Positions 22,468 through 35,367 of a DNA stretch of 64,000 nucleotides are shown here, in pieces. The DNA comes from Phanerochaete sordida (taxonomy: Eukaryota; Basidiomycota; Agaricomycetes; Polyporales; Phanerochaetaceae). Position numbers and translations under genes: made by a program. The stretch's first letter is position 1. Each line of letters opens with the position of its first letter. The stretch spans positions 23,862 to 87,861 of the forward strand of contig BPQB01000113.1 in assembly GCA_019973155.2 (NCBI GenBank), given 5' to 3'. A model generated the notes under the pieces. It saw nothing but the letters and a program-made list of their open reading frames with translations. It searched no databases and was not told where the DNA came from.

Positions 22468-23503
22468 ATGGCGAGCTCGATGCAGGCGTACCTGGCCGCG
22501 AAATACATGTCCGGGCCCAAGGCCGACGCGATCCTCGCCCGCACGCCGACGGGCGACCGGCCCAAGAAGAAGAAGCGCAAGGTCGCGCCGGGCCCGGCGG
22601 CCGCGGGCGCCGCACGCATCCAGGACGACGACGTGCCCGGCTGGGGCGACGCGCCGCGCGAGGACCCCGAGGACGATGTCGAGGCCGTCGTCGCGGAGGA
22701 CCGCTCGTTCAAGAAGCGACAGCGTGCGGAGGACGGTGCGGGCTGGGCAACCGTGCGTGAACCGACTCCACCCGCGGATGAGCAGCCGCAGGTTGTCGAG
22801 GAGGAGCAACCTTTCAAGGGCGGGCTCCTCTCAGGCGCTGAGCTCAAGAAGCGGCTCGCGAAGCAGGCCGCACCCAAGGCCCCGCTCACGCAGGAGGAGA
22901 TCGCCGCCGCGCAGGAGACCGTGTATCGTGATGCAACTGGTCGCAAAGTCGACCTGGCGGCGGAGCGGGCAGAGGCGGCGCGGAAGAAGCGGGAGGCCGA
23001 GGAGAAGGAGGCGAAGAAGATGGAGTGGGGGAAAGGTCTTGTGCAGCGTGAAGAAGCGGAGCGGAAGAAGAAAGAACTCGAGGCAATGCGCAGCACGACT
23101 TTCGTACGGACGATAGACGACAAGACCCTGAACGAGGAGTTGAAGCAGGAGGAAAGGTGGAATGACCCTGCCGCTGCCTTCCTGACGGTTCGTCCTCCGC
23201 CTTCTGCAATTTGGGTATGCGCTGACATCATCGTGCTGCATACACAGAAGAAGAAATCAAAGGGTCCGAAGCGACCAGAGTATACCGGTCCACCACCACC
23301 ACCAAACAGGTTCGGCATCAGGCCGGGCTATCGGTGGGATGGTGTCGGTGAGTCCCCCTCCGCTGGGTTGTACACACACCTATTTGGCTCACTGCTCCGC
23401 TACAGACCGCAGCAATGGGTTCGAAAAGAAGCTCTTTCAGAAGCAGAACGAGAGGAAACGTCGCGGAGCGGAGAGCTACGAATACAGCGTGGACGATATG
23501 TGA
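22468..23503 (+). CDS. BUD13: pre-mRNA-splicing factor BUD13/CWC26
   Basis: Subunit of the RES (retention and splicing) complex that binds activated spliceosomes. The start MASSMQAYLAAKYMSG is typical. A basic and acidic middle contains GDRPKKKKRKV and DDVPGWGD. The conserved C-terminal block is KGGLLSGAELKK, then ETVYRDATGRKVDL, and finally [20 protein letters not shown] and AESYEYSVDDM, the Bud13 signature. There are two introns (23188-23247 starting GTTCGT, and about 23346-23404), both restoring the frame. The reading frame continues open past the second donor, so an unspliced reading would give a false, longer tail. Confidence 0.95.
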
Positions 23504-23684
23504 TGAATGCACATCATGTCTCGAGATACCCATGGCTCTTCTGGCGATACATGGACTGCTCTTTGCCCACACTACTCGTGTCCCCTCCCCTTGGAAAGCT
23601 GTCGTACACAATGCTCTTTACTCTTGCATTCCGCATTTACCCATCGCACATGTAACACTGGTTGTACAATACAACATATATATC

Positions 23685-24095
23685 TAATACATTATGGAAA
23701 GCCTCAATCTGGCGTCGTCTAGCTCCTTCTTGACCCGCGCGAGCTCGCTCTGGGTACGCGCTAGCTCCTCGCGGAGGAGTTTTGGGTCATCCTTGGCGCT
23801 CTCTTCAGTCTGAACTGCCTGGTCTGCAGTCTATAGGGGTAGCAAGTTGAGCATAGAGATTCAGTATCACAATTGGACTAGTTGGAATACCCACATCTCT
23901 GTGCTGCAGAACAAACTGCTTGATGGACGGATCGTGCTTGAGAAAGTCTACAAACGTCTGCGCACCGCGCTGCAAAGCCTCGGACCGGACGGGAGGTGCT
24001 GGTGCATGTGCAGAAGGTCCTTGCTGCATTGAATCAGTCTCTTACTTGCAAAAGACAGTCGGACGGGGACATACCTGGGCTCTGCTGTGGTCCAT
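23685..24095 (-). CDS. small conserved-looking protein with C-terminal coiled coil
   Basis: Spliced model: MDHSRAQ (24095-24075), an intron ending in AATGCAG, then QGPSAHAPAPPVRSEALQRG, TFVDFLKHDPSIKQFVLQHR, a second intron (GTATTCC to CTATAG), and a final exon with ESAKDDPKLLREELARTQSE and VKKELDDARLRLSIMY. Roughly 110 residues, and the C-terminal half is a coiled coil. It starts 176 bp from SEC24 in divergent orientation and ends convergent to BUD13. I do not recognise the family. Splice signals and frame agreement support it as real. Confidence 0.55.
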
Positions 24096-24271
24096 GTTCA
24101 CAGGAGCTGCCTTCTTGAGCGAAAGGTGTGAGTGTGCGCGCCCACGTGGTCGTCATTTGTTTGGCCAGGAGGCGGTTGCCAAACAAAGGGCCGAATCCGG
24201 ACGACCGTCATCTCTCCGCCGCCAGTCGCGACTCGCAGGGCCTCTCGCCCGCCCACAGCCTCCCTGCTCGC

Positions 24272-27200
24272 ATGTACGCGAACGATGCGATACACCACAT
24301 CTCCCAGCCGCCACACAGCGCAGGCGTGGCGTACAAAGGCAAGACGTCGCGTCCTCACAGCATCCGCGCCTCGCAGGACTGACACGAGGGCGCTGCGCGC
24401 GCAGGTCTGCGAGCTGCCATTGATCCCACGCAAATTCCCTCTCCTATCGAGGTCGTAGAGGCGGACCGCGAAGTATGGGAGGGAAAGACGTACATGACAC
24501 TTCCTGGAAACCATGTCCCGCTCGCCACCACCGACTTTGTCGCGATTGACCAAGGTCAGTCACACGCGCTTCCAGCCGTGCACTCATTTATACGGCCCCA
24601 GGCAACTCGTCCCCTAAATACATCCGTATGACCACATGGAACGTCCCCAGCTCCTCCCGCCTAGCTTCTGAATGCGAGATACCCATTGCTGCTGCCATAC
24701 AGCCCTTCGTGGAACTAGACCCTCGAGAAGAACCTGTCCCTCTCGTAGACTTTGGCGAGATGGGACCTCCACGCTGCGCCAAGTGCAGAGGCTACATCAA
24801 TCCCTGGTGCCAGTGGGTAGCAGGCGGTTACAGATGGAAGTGCAACTTATGCCTACACGAGACGGATGGTGCGTCGTGGACATCCTCACTCAAGACGCTT
24901 ACCTGACGGTGCTGCAGTTCCTGGAGAGTACTTCAGCAACCTGGACGCAAACTTCCTCCGCCTGGATCACCTCGAAAGGCCTGAGCTCAACAAAGGCACT
25001 GTGGACTTCGTGGTGTCACGCGAGTATTGGGCACCGCATCCCCCTCCGCGCCTCACACCTCTGTATCAGCCTATCGCGTCGCTACCCGAGGCGGGGCATA
25101 GGCAGCCGCAGCCCATGGACTATGTCTTCGTAATAGAAATGACGGCAGATGCTATCCGCTCTGGATTTGCCCGGACGGCTTGTGAAGCGTTGGCGCGCAC
25201 CCTGTACGGAGGCACCGCTGAAGACGGGACGCCCGCCGAGCCCTGCATTCCCGCAGACAGCAGAATTTGTCTCATTACGTTCGACCGTACTTTGCAATTC
25301 TACGATTTTATTGTGAGTGCGACACCCGTTGAATGGAATCTGGGGTACGACGGGCTGAACGTGAACTCTTAGTCAAGTGCGGACCGCGCCAGCATGATGG
25401 TGGTGGGAGATCTCGACGATGTCTTTGTTCCCATGGCGGACGGGCTCTTCGCGAATCCCGCACGGTCAAGGTGCGCGCTCCGTCTCTGGGTTCTCGGTGT
25501 CTCGGTCTCATGTGCTCTTGATAGAACCAGCATCGAGAGCCTGCTGCAGACGCTTCCGGACCAGAACGCAGAAGCAGCCTTCTATGACTCCGCCCTCGGC
25601 GCAGCGCTGATAGCGGCCATGGCTACACTCGTCAGTGCTCCCACCGTTCATCCGGCACTAGACTCAGCCTTCCGCTGCAGGTAGGCCGGGGAGGACAAGT
25701 CGTCGTATTCGCCAGCACGCTGCCCACCGTCGGTCCCGGCGCGCTGAGGCCTCGGCAAGATGAGAGTGCGCTGTACGACACGGACAAGGAGACGACACTG
25801 TATACTCCCCGGAATCAAACGTGGCGGGACATCGGTGAGCAGTGCGCGGAAGAGGGCATCGGCGTGCACATGTTTCTCGGACCGCATAAGCCCATCGATG
25901 TTGGCACCATTGGTGAGTCTAGTGTTGAACGATGTTGGTTAGCGCAGCTCATAGAGGAGTGTAGGTTGCGCAAGTATACTCTCTGGTGGCGAGATTTTCT
26001 TTCATCCCCGCTTCGATCCCTACCGGGATGGTATTGCCCTCGACTCTCAGCTACGGCGGGTCGTATCGCGTTTTACAGGGTACAGCTGCGCTATGCGAGT
26101 ACGCTGCTCGACAGGTGAGTTCGTGCGTCATCTCTCTCCTTCCTTGCTGATGTCACGTCAAGGCCTGCGAATATCGAAGCAGTACGGGAACTTCTATGAG
26201 AGTGCCGCGAACGACCTGCAGCTCGGCACCCTCGATGCGGACAAAGCAATCCTCACAGTGTTTGAACATAATCACACGCTTGACGATCGCAACTACGCTT
26301 TCGTGCAGTCCGCAGTTTTGTATACGACGATCACGGGCGAGCGGCGCGTCCGCGTCTGCAATGTTGCGCTGCAGGTCGCGTCCTTAGCGGGTAACGTCTT
26401 CCGATTCGCGGATATGGACGCCGTGGTGTCGACGATGATGCGGGAAGGTAAACCTCGCGTTTACTGCTTGGTAATGGCTACTCAATATCTTACAGCTGCA
26501 TCCAAACTGTCGAGCCAGAAGATATCGTACATTCACGAAGAGCTCACTGAGAAATCAGCTTCAATTCTCCTCGGATACAGGAGACATTGTGCAGCGGCAA
26601 CCGCGCCATCGCAGGTAGCGCCATCCTATCACTACCTAGAGGTCTCCTCATCATGACTTGCAGTTGATCATCCCAGAGGCTTTCCGTGCATTGCCTGTGT
26701 ACACGCTGGCGATGATGAAGACGCGCGCACTGAAAGGTAGGCCGGTTTTACCTTGAAAGACGAGTGGTACGCTAAGTTGTGACAGCTCGGAGTGTCACGT
26801 CGGACGTGAGGAATTATACGGCACACAGGCTTACGTCTATTGGCGTGCGGCCTACAATTCACCACCTGTATCCTAGGCTGCTGGCGTTGCACGACCTGGA
26901 CGACGAGATCGCCCTCCCTAAACCCGAGACCGGAGAGATCGAGCTGCCGTCGCTAATGCGGGACAGCCATCTGTTCATGGAAGGTCATGGCGTATATCTC
27001 ATCGGTAAGTAAGCAAGTAGAGGGCACGGAAGGAAAGCTGATGTCATTGTGACCAGACAACGAGGAGGTCACGATGCTCTGGGTAGGACAAAGCGTATCG
27101 CCGCAGGTCCTGCAGGACCTATTAGGCGTGGATGACATCAACAGCCTCGACCGCAACATGGTGAGTGTTTACGTCCGAAAAGAAGCACATCGGCTCACCA

Positions 27201-27602
27201 CGTTGCACAGAATCACCTCCCTGTGCTCGGCACGCGGTTGTCTACGCAGGTTCACAACGTCTTGGCGAGCCGGTTCCGAGAACGGGGGAGGGCCCTCAAG
27301 TTCTGCATCGCCCGGCAAAACATGGACGGCGCTGAGATCGACTTTGCCGACCTGCTCGTCGAAGACTCGAATAACGGCGCGATGTCGTACCTAGACTGTG
27401 CGTCTTGCTTGCCTGTTCGGCCCTGCGCCTGCTGACTGATAGGCTCTGCAGATCTGTGCGTCGTGCACAAGCAGATCAGCACTGTGGTACGTAGCTCGCA
27501 ACCTTGAGAGGTGTTCCTGGCTAACCGATCGCACTCGCCTGCAAGCTCACGACTGGCGCGTCCTTGACGGGATCGAGTGGATTTCGCGGATCTATTTGGT
27601 GA
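24272..27602 (+). CDS. SEC24: COPII coat subunit Sec24 family
   Basis: Cargo-binding subunit of the COPII inner coat, acting with Sec23 at ER exit sites. It starts [18 protein letters not shown]. Intron 1 (24339-24404) uses a GC donor. Then come [20 protein letters not shown] and [20 protein letters not shown]. The zinc finger is [19 protein letters not shown] with the second pair in [10 protein letters not shown]. The trunk is seen as [31 protein letters not shown] and [18 protein letters not shown] beta-sandwich and helical part follow ([20 protein letters not shown]). The C-terminal gelsolin-like part includes [18 protein letters not shown] and [15 protein letters not shown]. At least a dozen introns. 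The stop is at 27600-27602. Confidence 0.92.
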
Positions 27603-27893
27603 TCGACGGGTCGGGTCAACGGTGCAGGAGGGACGATGCCATGGATACCGAGCGGCGGGCGCGCTGGCCGGCCGAGCATGTCAGAATTATATAGTGAATA
27701 ATAGCGCGAATTTTGCTCTGCTTTCCACCCCCACGCTCCTTTCCTTTCCTTTCATCCTCGGACGCAGCACCTCCGTCAAAAGCGTGTGATAAGAAAGCGG
27801 TGTCACGCAGTCACACGTGACTCGGGCTAGCTGAAGGCGTGTCGGTGGGCGTTCTCGGTCCCTCGTTCAACATTGGCGACGACATCGCCGACG

Positions 27894-30800
27894 ATGGCCA
27901 CCTCCTCTGACGGGGCCGACGCCGACGCATCGTCCAGCATGGCCGACTCCTTTTCCTTCCGCGACTCTGAGGGCGACATGCGCGAGCTCCTCCAGAACCT
28001 CTTGGATAGCAAAGAGAAGCAACTCCAGCAGGCTGGTGAACTCGGACAGCAGTTGCTCGCGCAGCGCGTGGAACTGGAGGAGCGGATCAGGCAGCTCCAG
28101 GAGCTTGACCTTGAGGGAGACGGCAGCGAGGACCTGCGGGACCACTACCGCGAGCTGGCGGACACCATCAAGTCTTGGGACACAGAGAACGAGCAGTTGT
28201 CAAGCATCTTTGTCCCCAAGGTACGTCGCCCTCGCCCGCCGCAGACCGCGCTAGAATGAGTGCTCGCAGCTCCCCAATGGTATCTCGACGTCACCCCCCG
28301 CAGAGCTCTCGCGCGGCGAGGTGGAACGGACAATGGAGCGGGCGAAGGCGTCTGCGAACGGCACAACCGCAGCTCAGTCCTCCCGGCGCGCCAAGAACGC
28401 AGCCCATCGCGCAGACGACGTTGGTGCGTAGATGAGCTGTCTATATTTTCGCGTCAACTCATGAATGAGCCACTCAGAATTCGCCTTCGAGATTGGCAGC
28501 GGGCTGCTGTCCGAAGTGCGCCGCCTCCAAAGTCTCCTCGCCGAACGGGACAAGAACATTCAGGACATGAAAGAGGAGCGGGATGATCTGGAGAAGTCCA
28601 TCGAGACTTTGCGTAACGCGCTTCAGCAGCAGGAACAGTCCTCTGACAAGTTCAGGGAAGAGAACTGGAACCTCGAGGTCACGCTCCAGGAACTCCGCGC
28701 CCAGCTGGCCGAGTCCCAGGCGAACAATCAGCGACTCGAGGGCGAGCAGAAGCGTATCACGAAGCTGCTGACCACCACGCGAGAGGCTGTCGACCAGCAC
28801 AAGAACGAGGCAGAGCGCAGCCAAAACGCGTTCCAAGAGCTGAAGGCAAAGCACGAGACGGATGTAGCCCAAGCTCGGAGGCACGCGGCGGCTTTGCAGC
28901 GCGACAAGTCAGATCTGCAGCAGACGGTCGACACCCTCAAGGCCGAGGTGACGAAGGCGAGCAAGAGGCTGCCACGGCTGCCTCACACCCCGAACGGCGC
29001 GCTTTCTTCCGCTGCTCAGACTCCTGCTGCCGACGAAGACGACGTGTTCAGCGTTGGATCTACGAACAGGAAGAAGATGGACACTTCTGCACTTTTCCCT
29101 CCCGAAGGCTTCGACAACTACGACTCTTCTCCAGAGGAATCTCCCTCTAAGCCATTCCTTGCCCCGAACCATCCCACGAACGAGATCGAGGCTCTGCAGC
29201 AACGCTTGGCACACGCTCAGCGGCAGATCAATACTCTCAAGGGTTCTCTGCAGCGCGAGAAGGAGCTTCGCATCGAGTACAAGCGCAGGCTAGACTCGAC
29301 GCCTAACCCGAAGTCGGACGAAGACGAGGAACCGGAGGAGGCGGAAGCCGAGGAGGATCCGTTCCCGCCTGTGGAGGGGGTCAAGCCGAAGGCTCGTGTC
29401 ACCCCCTTCCGGGTGGGCAGGTCAGCCAAGGCTGCCCGCAGAGGTCGCGGTGGCACGAGCTTGCTCCAGCGTTTGGTCGCGCAGAGCCCAGGCTCAGACT
29501 TTGGGGACGAGGACGACTTCGACCCATCTCAGGAAAGCTCACCACCTCCTGGACAGCCACTCACGCTCAAGTCCGACGAGGAGCTGGACGCCGCAGAGGA
29601 CGATGATGAACAGTCGGAACTTCAGCGCTCACCTTCAGCCCGCCTGTCGTCCAAGCGGACCAGTGTCGAAGGCATGGATCCAGCTTTCGCCAACATCCTG
29701 CGTCGCCCAAGCTCTGGTCGCGGTGGCCATGGTGTAAGCCCTCTCCGTCACTCGGTGCTTTCCCGGTCTGCTCGTGGCAAGCCTGCCTCTCGGCGCAATC
29801 GCGGAGGAGCTGCCTTCCAAGAAGCTCGGCCACCATCGTTTGCAGGCGAGCCCGAGGCGTTGGGCAACGAGCTCGCTCAGCTTGGCTTCTCCACTCTGGA
29901 AGACACATTCGAGCTCCCGGAGCCCACGAAGGAGCTCGTCGAGATGGCCTGCCAGACCGAGAGCATGGAGGAGCTGCCCGTACCAGAAGTCATCGTGCAG
30001 TCGCCGACGCTCCCTCAAATTGTACCGGAGCGGCCACCGGTTTCCGAGATGGGCATTCAGGTCGACCCTGAGCCAGTGTTCGTCCCTTCCAAGTCCGACG
30101 CTTCCCTGCAGACCGAAGCGGCACCAGCTCCCCCGACTCCTATTCTCACGGAGACTGCAGTTCAGCACGAAGATCTCACCCCACGGCCAGTATTGGTCTC
30201 GGCAGGCATGTCCACTGACCCGCTGCCAGAGCCAGAACCAGTGCCAGTGCCTGAGCCTGTCCGGGTACCTGTCTCGACCAGCTCTACGCAGACTGAGCCA
30301 GAGCCGGAGCCTGTACGCGCAGTTCTCTCCACGAGTTCGACCCAGACGGAGCCGCATCGCCTAGCAGATGTTGACGTTCAGACCGCACCAGAGGTCATCG
30401 CCATCAAACAGGATGCCGATATCCAGACCTTGGAACCTGTGAACGAGGTCAAGGCTGCCGCAGAGCCCGTTGTCATCAAGTCTGATGCGGACACCCAAAC
30501 GCCTGCCATTCCAGAGACTGCTGCTCCAGTTCTCGCTGAGAGGCTCAACGCGGATACTCAGACCCCTCCTCCTGCGGATCTGCCAGCCGTCTCCGAGGTC
30601 ATAGTCATCAGACATGATGCAGATACGCAGACCCCAGCACCTGCATCACAATCGGAGGCGCAGATACAGACAACCGTCGCCCTCACCTCGGAGGCTGATG
30701 TCCAGGTTCAGTCTGAAATGCCTACGCCGAGGATGCCTCTTCGCATACGCTCCTTCGCCGAGTCAGCAGCTGGCGACGGCGACTCGACGATCACTCGTGG

Positions 30801-33346
30801 GCTTGGACGTCTTATTGCACAGGAATACGACGATTTCGACGATGCTGCGACTGAGGCGGGGACGATCACGGCGACGGAGACAGAAGACTTCACGGACGCT
30901 CGCCAGACACCTCTTCCGACCCCGACTGAATCGACGGATGACTTCCACTCGATCATGACGGTCACCGACAACGACTTCTCAGAGAGCGACGAGGAGAGTA
31001 TAAGAGCATCCGCCATGTCCAGTCGCCAGGTGTCCACTTCCCCTACGACATCGAGGCTTCCGTCCGCCACTCCTTCGACAACTCAGCTTCTATCGACAGC
31101 TTCGGCGACACCTGCTCGTTCATACGAATCAGTTGGCGTGTCCGCAGAGTTTGTAGAGGAGAGGGTACCGGAGGACACCACAGTGTCGACGATTATCCCG
31201 CCTACTCCGAAGCCAGAAGTCAAGGAGATGTCCATTCAGACGGACGAATGGCTCCCAGCCCCGCAACCCGCATTGCCTATGCCCCCATCCCCTGCCCAAC
31301 CTTCCTCGCCTTCCCTATTCCGCGTCGGCCCACCTTCTCAACAATTCCAATTCATTTCACCACCGCCCTCTGCTGGGCCGACAACCTCTTCCCAACAATT
31401 CATCACCTCTCCTTCCACTACTGCCGCTGCCACTGCCGCCGCTACAGCTACGACTCGGGATGTCCCCACATCACTCATCCCATCGCTCATTCCGCGTCCA
31501 CGTACGTCGCACTCCGATCGCAGACAATCAATCGAGTCGACGCTGTCGTCTGCACGGGATGAGGCTGTCGCCCGTTCTCGTACACCTTCGGGCGTCACGT
31601 CAGCTGTTGTCGACAAGTCTCGCCCACCCATGATGATGATTCCCCCGCCGCCTCGTCAACCCCCACCGCCAAATGCTATGCCGCCGCCGACGTTCATCCC
31701 AGAAAAGCGGCAACACACGACGTCCATGTCGTCATCCGATGTGCCGCCACCGCGCCCGTCGTCGCCTCCTCCTCCCGAACTCATCCAGCGTGCAACGACG
31801 CCAACCTTCGGGCAAGTTCTCTCCGTACCTGGCGTGAGGCCCTTTGGGCTGCGTCATCACCCATCGAGTGTCACCTCTTCCCAGGGTAGTGGTATCCGTC
31901 AACTGCCGTCAACTCAGAGCTTCCGTTCGGGCGCTACTGGCCGCCCTGTGCAGTCTAGTCCGTCATCTGTCTCACAAAGCATCCGCGAAAGAGAGCGCAG
32001 AGAAATGTCGACAACGTCGCTCACGTCCGGTGGTCACAGCCTGGATTCTCAGCGCTCGTCTGTCTCTTCCGAGCATATGGACCTGGACTACGACAACACG
32101 CCGCAGAGAGCTGTCAACACCCCAGCCCCCGCGCCACAGGATCCCGCTGGCGGTACCACCGACCCAAGCATCATCCATGCTATCACTCAGACCATGATTG
32201 GCGAGTTCCTGTACAAGTACACTCGCAAGACGATCGGCAAGGGTCATGGCGAGCGAAGGCACAAGCGCTTCTTCTGGGTCCATCCGTACACCAGGACTCT
32301 GTATTGGAGTTCAGCAGATCCGGGGTCATCGAACGTCTCTGAGTCAAGCGCAAAGAGTGGTAAGTGTCGCTACCTTCGATCCATTCTCCCAGCAACTGAT
32401 TTCGCCCGTAGCATATGTGGAAGCAGTGCGCTCTGTGCTTGACCCTAACCCCATGCCTCCCGGCATCTACCAGTACAGCGTCGTCGTATCGACTCCTCAG
32501 CGCGAGATGAAGTTCACGGCCCCCACCAAGGAGAGGCATGACATCTGGCTGGGTGTAAGTGCAACACTACCCTAGTTGATCATTCACTCATGTGTGTCTA
32601 TCTAGGCACTGCAATACTTGCTCACACGACCGGGGCCTAACGCAATGGGGTCGCCCAACAACCAGGCGAATGGCCTTACCAGTCCGGTATCCCTTGAGGC
32701 TGAGTTGCCCGACAGCGACGGTCCACAACAGAGACCGAGCGCTTTTGCTAGCCCGCAAAGCCAGCGAAGCGTAAGGACCAGCCGCACCGGTATCAGTGCC
32801 GACTCGTGGGGCTCGACTCCTCGTGGCCGTCGTAGCGCTTCACAGCTGTCGCACCACAGGTCAACATTGGGCAAGCGATCTGGAACTCCCGCCGCGGAAT
32901 ACTTGCGTTGGAACGGACCTGACGCTCCATACAGTCCTACGCGCAACTTCGAGCACGTGCCAAGAGCCGACGAGGGAGAGCTGGACTTCGAACTTCACGA
33001 CGACACCTTGTCGGACGAGGGCTACGAGGGGCTGGAGAACGTTAGGGCCTGCTGCGATGGACGACATACGGTCGGACGATTAGGCAAAGATCACCATCAT
33101 CATCACCATCATCACCACAACCACCCACCACCACCGCCAGCGCCGCCGCAGAAAGTTGCGAACAACCGGATAAGAGACCATCTCGATCCGAACCCGCAGG
33201 ATATTACGCGGCCTACCTCACCAGCATGGTCGTTCCGCTCCCGTGCGGGAAGCACGCACTCGACCGAGGGTTCGGGCTTCTTCTCTCGCTTCGGGACGCG
33301 GCGGTCAGCTCGCCCAGCGGCGGCCTCGGAGCACGCGCACCGATAA
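27894..33346 (+). CDS. NUM1/ApsA/Mcp5-type cortical anchor, PH domain
   Basis: Cortical protein that anchors dynein and mitochondria for nuclear positioning (yeast Num1, Aspergillus ApsA, fission yeast Mcp5). About 1,740 residues. N-terminal coiled coils run from about residue 25 (FRDSEGDMRELLQNLLDSKE) through LLSEVRRLQSLLAERDKNIQ to about residue 330, split by introns at 28221-28269 and 28424-28477. A long disordered region follows and includes an array of about a dozen QT motifs (29944-30720). The C-terminal Mcp5-type PH domain is IIHAITQTMIGEFLYKYTRK, then KRFFWVHPYTRTLYWSS, VRSVLDPNPMPPG and REMKFTAPTKERHDIWLG, with introns near 32359 and 32553. After it come a His run and a Pro run. The start at 27894 is the first ATG in frame. 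Confidence 0.9.
29944..30720 (+). repeat. array of QT-type short linear motifs inside NUM1 protein
   Basis: Within the NUM1-like protein the segments MACQTE, DASLQTE, SSTQTEP (twice), DVDVQTAP, DADIQTLE, DADTQTP, NADTQTPP, DADTQTPA and EAQIQTTV recur about every 15-25 residues. Degenerate members are MGIQVDPE, TAVQHE and EADVQVQSE, and an outlier EMSIQTDE lies near 31225. The core x-x-x-QT, best as D/S-x-TQT, resembles the binding motif of dynein light chain LC8. The repeats are not exact DNA repeats. Confidence 0.7.
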
Positions 33347-33820
33347 CCCCTGCATATAATTCGTTCCGTCTGGAATCCTTGATTGCTCGCTGTTTTATCC
33401 CGCTGAAGCTACACCACTCGTTTCTAATCGAACACTCCCGGCATATCGATACCTTCTACGTCTCGTATCCCCGCGTTTCGTCAACATATTATCTTGTGCG
33501 AGTATATCCGCTCTTCCACTCCTTCATGGTCCTGCCTAGGTACTAGCAAACCCATACGAATAACAATATAATTCTCAATCCGGAAGCACTCTCAGGTCGT
33601 CTAGGTATCATGTATATATGCAGCTCCGGGAAATGTTATACACCGCAGACACTGAATTTCTCTGCTCGATGGCGTCTACGTAAGTTGCTTGTTTGTGCGA
33701 GGTCGCGAATCGCGACGTCTGGACGCGCCTGAAATTCCCGCGCGTGGCTCGCGTCGTGCTCCGCGCTTTCTTTCCCACTTCAACCACCTTCGCCTCAGCG
33801 ACCCGTAGGGCTCATAACCA
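33347..33820. other. intergenic, no supported gene
   Basis: About 470 bases between the NUM1-like stop and the formyltransferase start. It is AT-richer than the flanking exons and holds one chance 106-codon plus frame. Likely the 3' UTR and the promoter of the next gene. Confidence 0.4.
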
Positions 33821-35367
33821 ATGCTCCTCGTAGCCCTGAGGATAAAGCCACGGATATGCGCTAACTTACTGCTTCGACGCTCGCTTTCGCACGCTGCGAG
33901 CACGATTCAAACAGAAAGTCCTGACCGTCCGTTCGACATACTCTTCTTCGGGCGTGACGAGTTCTCTTGTTTGGTCCTGGAGCAGCTGCATGAGGCTCGT
34001 GGTGAGCGCCCTCCACTTGTCTACCACTTACATCGCTCACTTTCTACAAGATGTATGGCAGGAGCTACATATCGCCACGCAGCCCGACATGAAGACTGGG
34101 AGGAGAGGATCTGTGCTCTCTGTTTGTGGGCGTCCTGTCATGCAGAGTCACTTCAATACTGAACCTGTGATGCAGCACCTCTGAAGGTGGTAGGACAGAA
34201 GCTCGGCCTTCCAGTACACGAAATCCCACCTGACAAGCCGTCGTTCAGGACCTGGAAGGTCAGGTCAGTCTCGATCTTGCTCGACTTGCCCACTGACCGA
34301 GTTCATCATTGTGCAGCCTCCGACTCCCTTTCTTGGCCTTCCGCCGCCTCCATCGCGCCTCCTCGTGACTGCCTCGTTCGGCCGCATCCTCTCGTCCCGC
34401 TTGCTGCAACAGTTCGCTTCGGGCAGACGACTGAACGTCCACCCTTCGCTGCTACCGATGTACCGCGGCCCTGCGCCAATACAACACGCGATGCTCGACG
34501 GCCAGTCTGAGACCGGCGTGTGCGTGATAGAGATGACGGAGGCGAAAAAGGGCATAGACTCTGGGGAGATATGGGGCGAGGAAAGACTGGTACGTTCAGT
34601 CGCATTTTGTGTACGCTATGCAAGAGCTTCATATGGGACATACTAGCCGATACCTGAAGGAATCAAATTCTCCTCACTGCGAGATCTGCTGGCCGTCCGA
34701 GGCGGCAAGCTGCTGGTCAGCGTACTGCGGGACATGATTCGGGGAAGTGTACGTCTCAATTCAGGGTGGACCTGCTGCTACGCCAGACTCACGACTTTGG
34801 ATGCAGGCTCTCGCGCGATATCAGCCTGAAATTGCAGATGCACGACATGCCCCAATGATCACAGCGGAGGACGCGCTCATCGACTTTTCAAAAATGACTG
34901 CTGCGGAGATTGTTCGCAGGCACGACGCAATCTCTCATCAAGTAGGTCTCAACGCAATGCATCAAGAACCATTATTCACAACGATGACGGAGTGTAGAAA
35001 CCGCTATTCGCGTACTTGAAGACCGGAAAGACAGTACAGCTCCATGAGCCATCGATGTACCAACAATTTCCCCGGTCATTGCTCAACCGTCTCACCGTGC
35101 CAGGAATGGGCTGGTATGACCCGCGGACCGAAGCCCTCGCAATCCGCTGTGCCGAAGACACAATACTCCTTGTCCCCGAGGTACGAGAGCGTGGCGTACG
35201 GACAGGTCTTCATGCTTATCAAACCCCTGCTTTCACAGCTGCAGAGGCAGGACAAAGCGCGGCTATCTGCCAAGACGTGGTGGAACGGCATTCGACCAGA
35301 GATGTCTGCTGTAGGAGGCGATGGACATACAGTACTTCAGCTGCTATCGATGCCACCAGCTTTGTGA
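33821..35367 (+). CDS. FMT1: methionyl-tRNA formyltransferase, mitochondrial
   Basis: Formylates initiator Met-tRNA in mitochondria using 10-formyl-tetrahydrofolate. The N-terminus MLLVALRIKPRICANLLLRR is presequence-like. The Fmt fold shows FDILFFGRDEFSCLVLEQLH, then LKVVGQKLGLPVHEIP, LLVTASFGRILSSRLL, LNVHPSLLPMYRGPAPIQHA (binding-site HPSLLPxYRG) and ETGVCVIEMTEAKKGIDSGE. The C-terminal domain has YQPEIADARHAPMITAEDAL and ends AKTWWNGIRPEM to LSMPPAL. A last intron at about 35181-35238 is needed, since without it the frame runs on into a nonsense tail. Introns are short and preserve phase. Confidence 0.9.
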
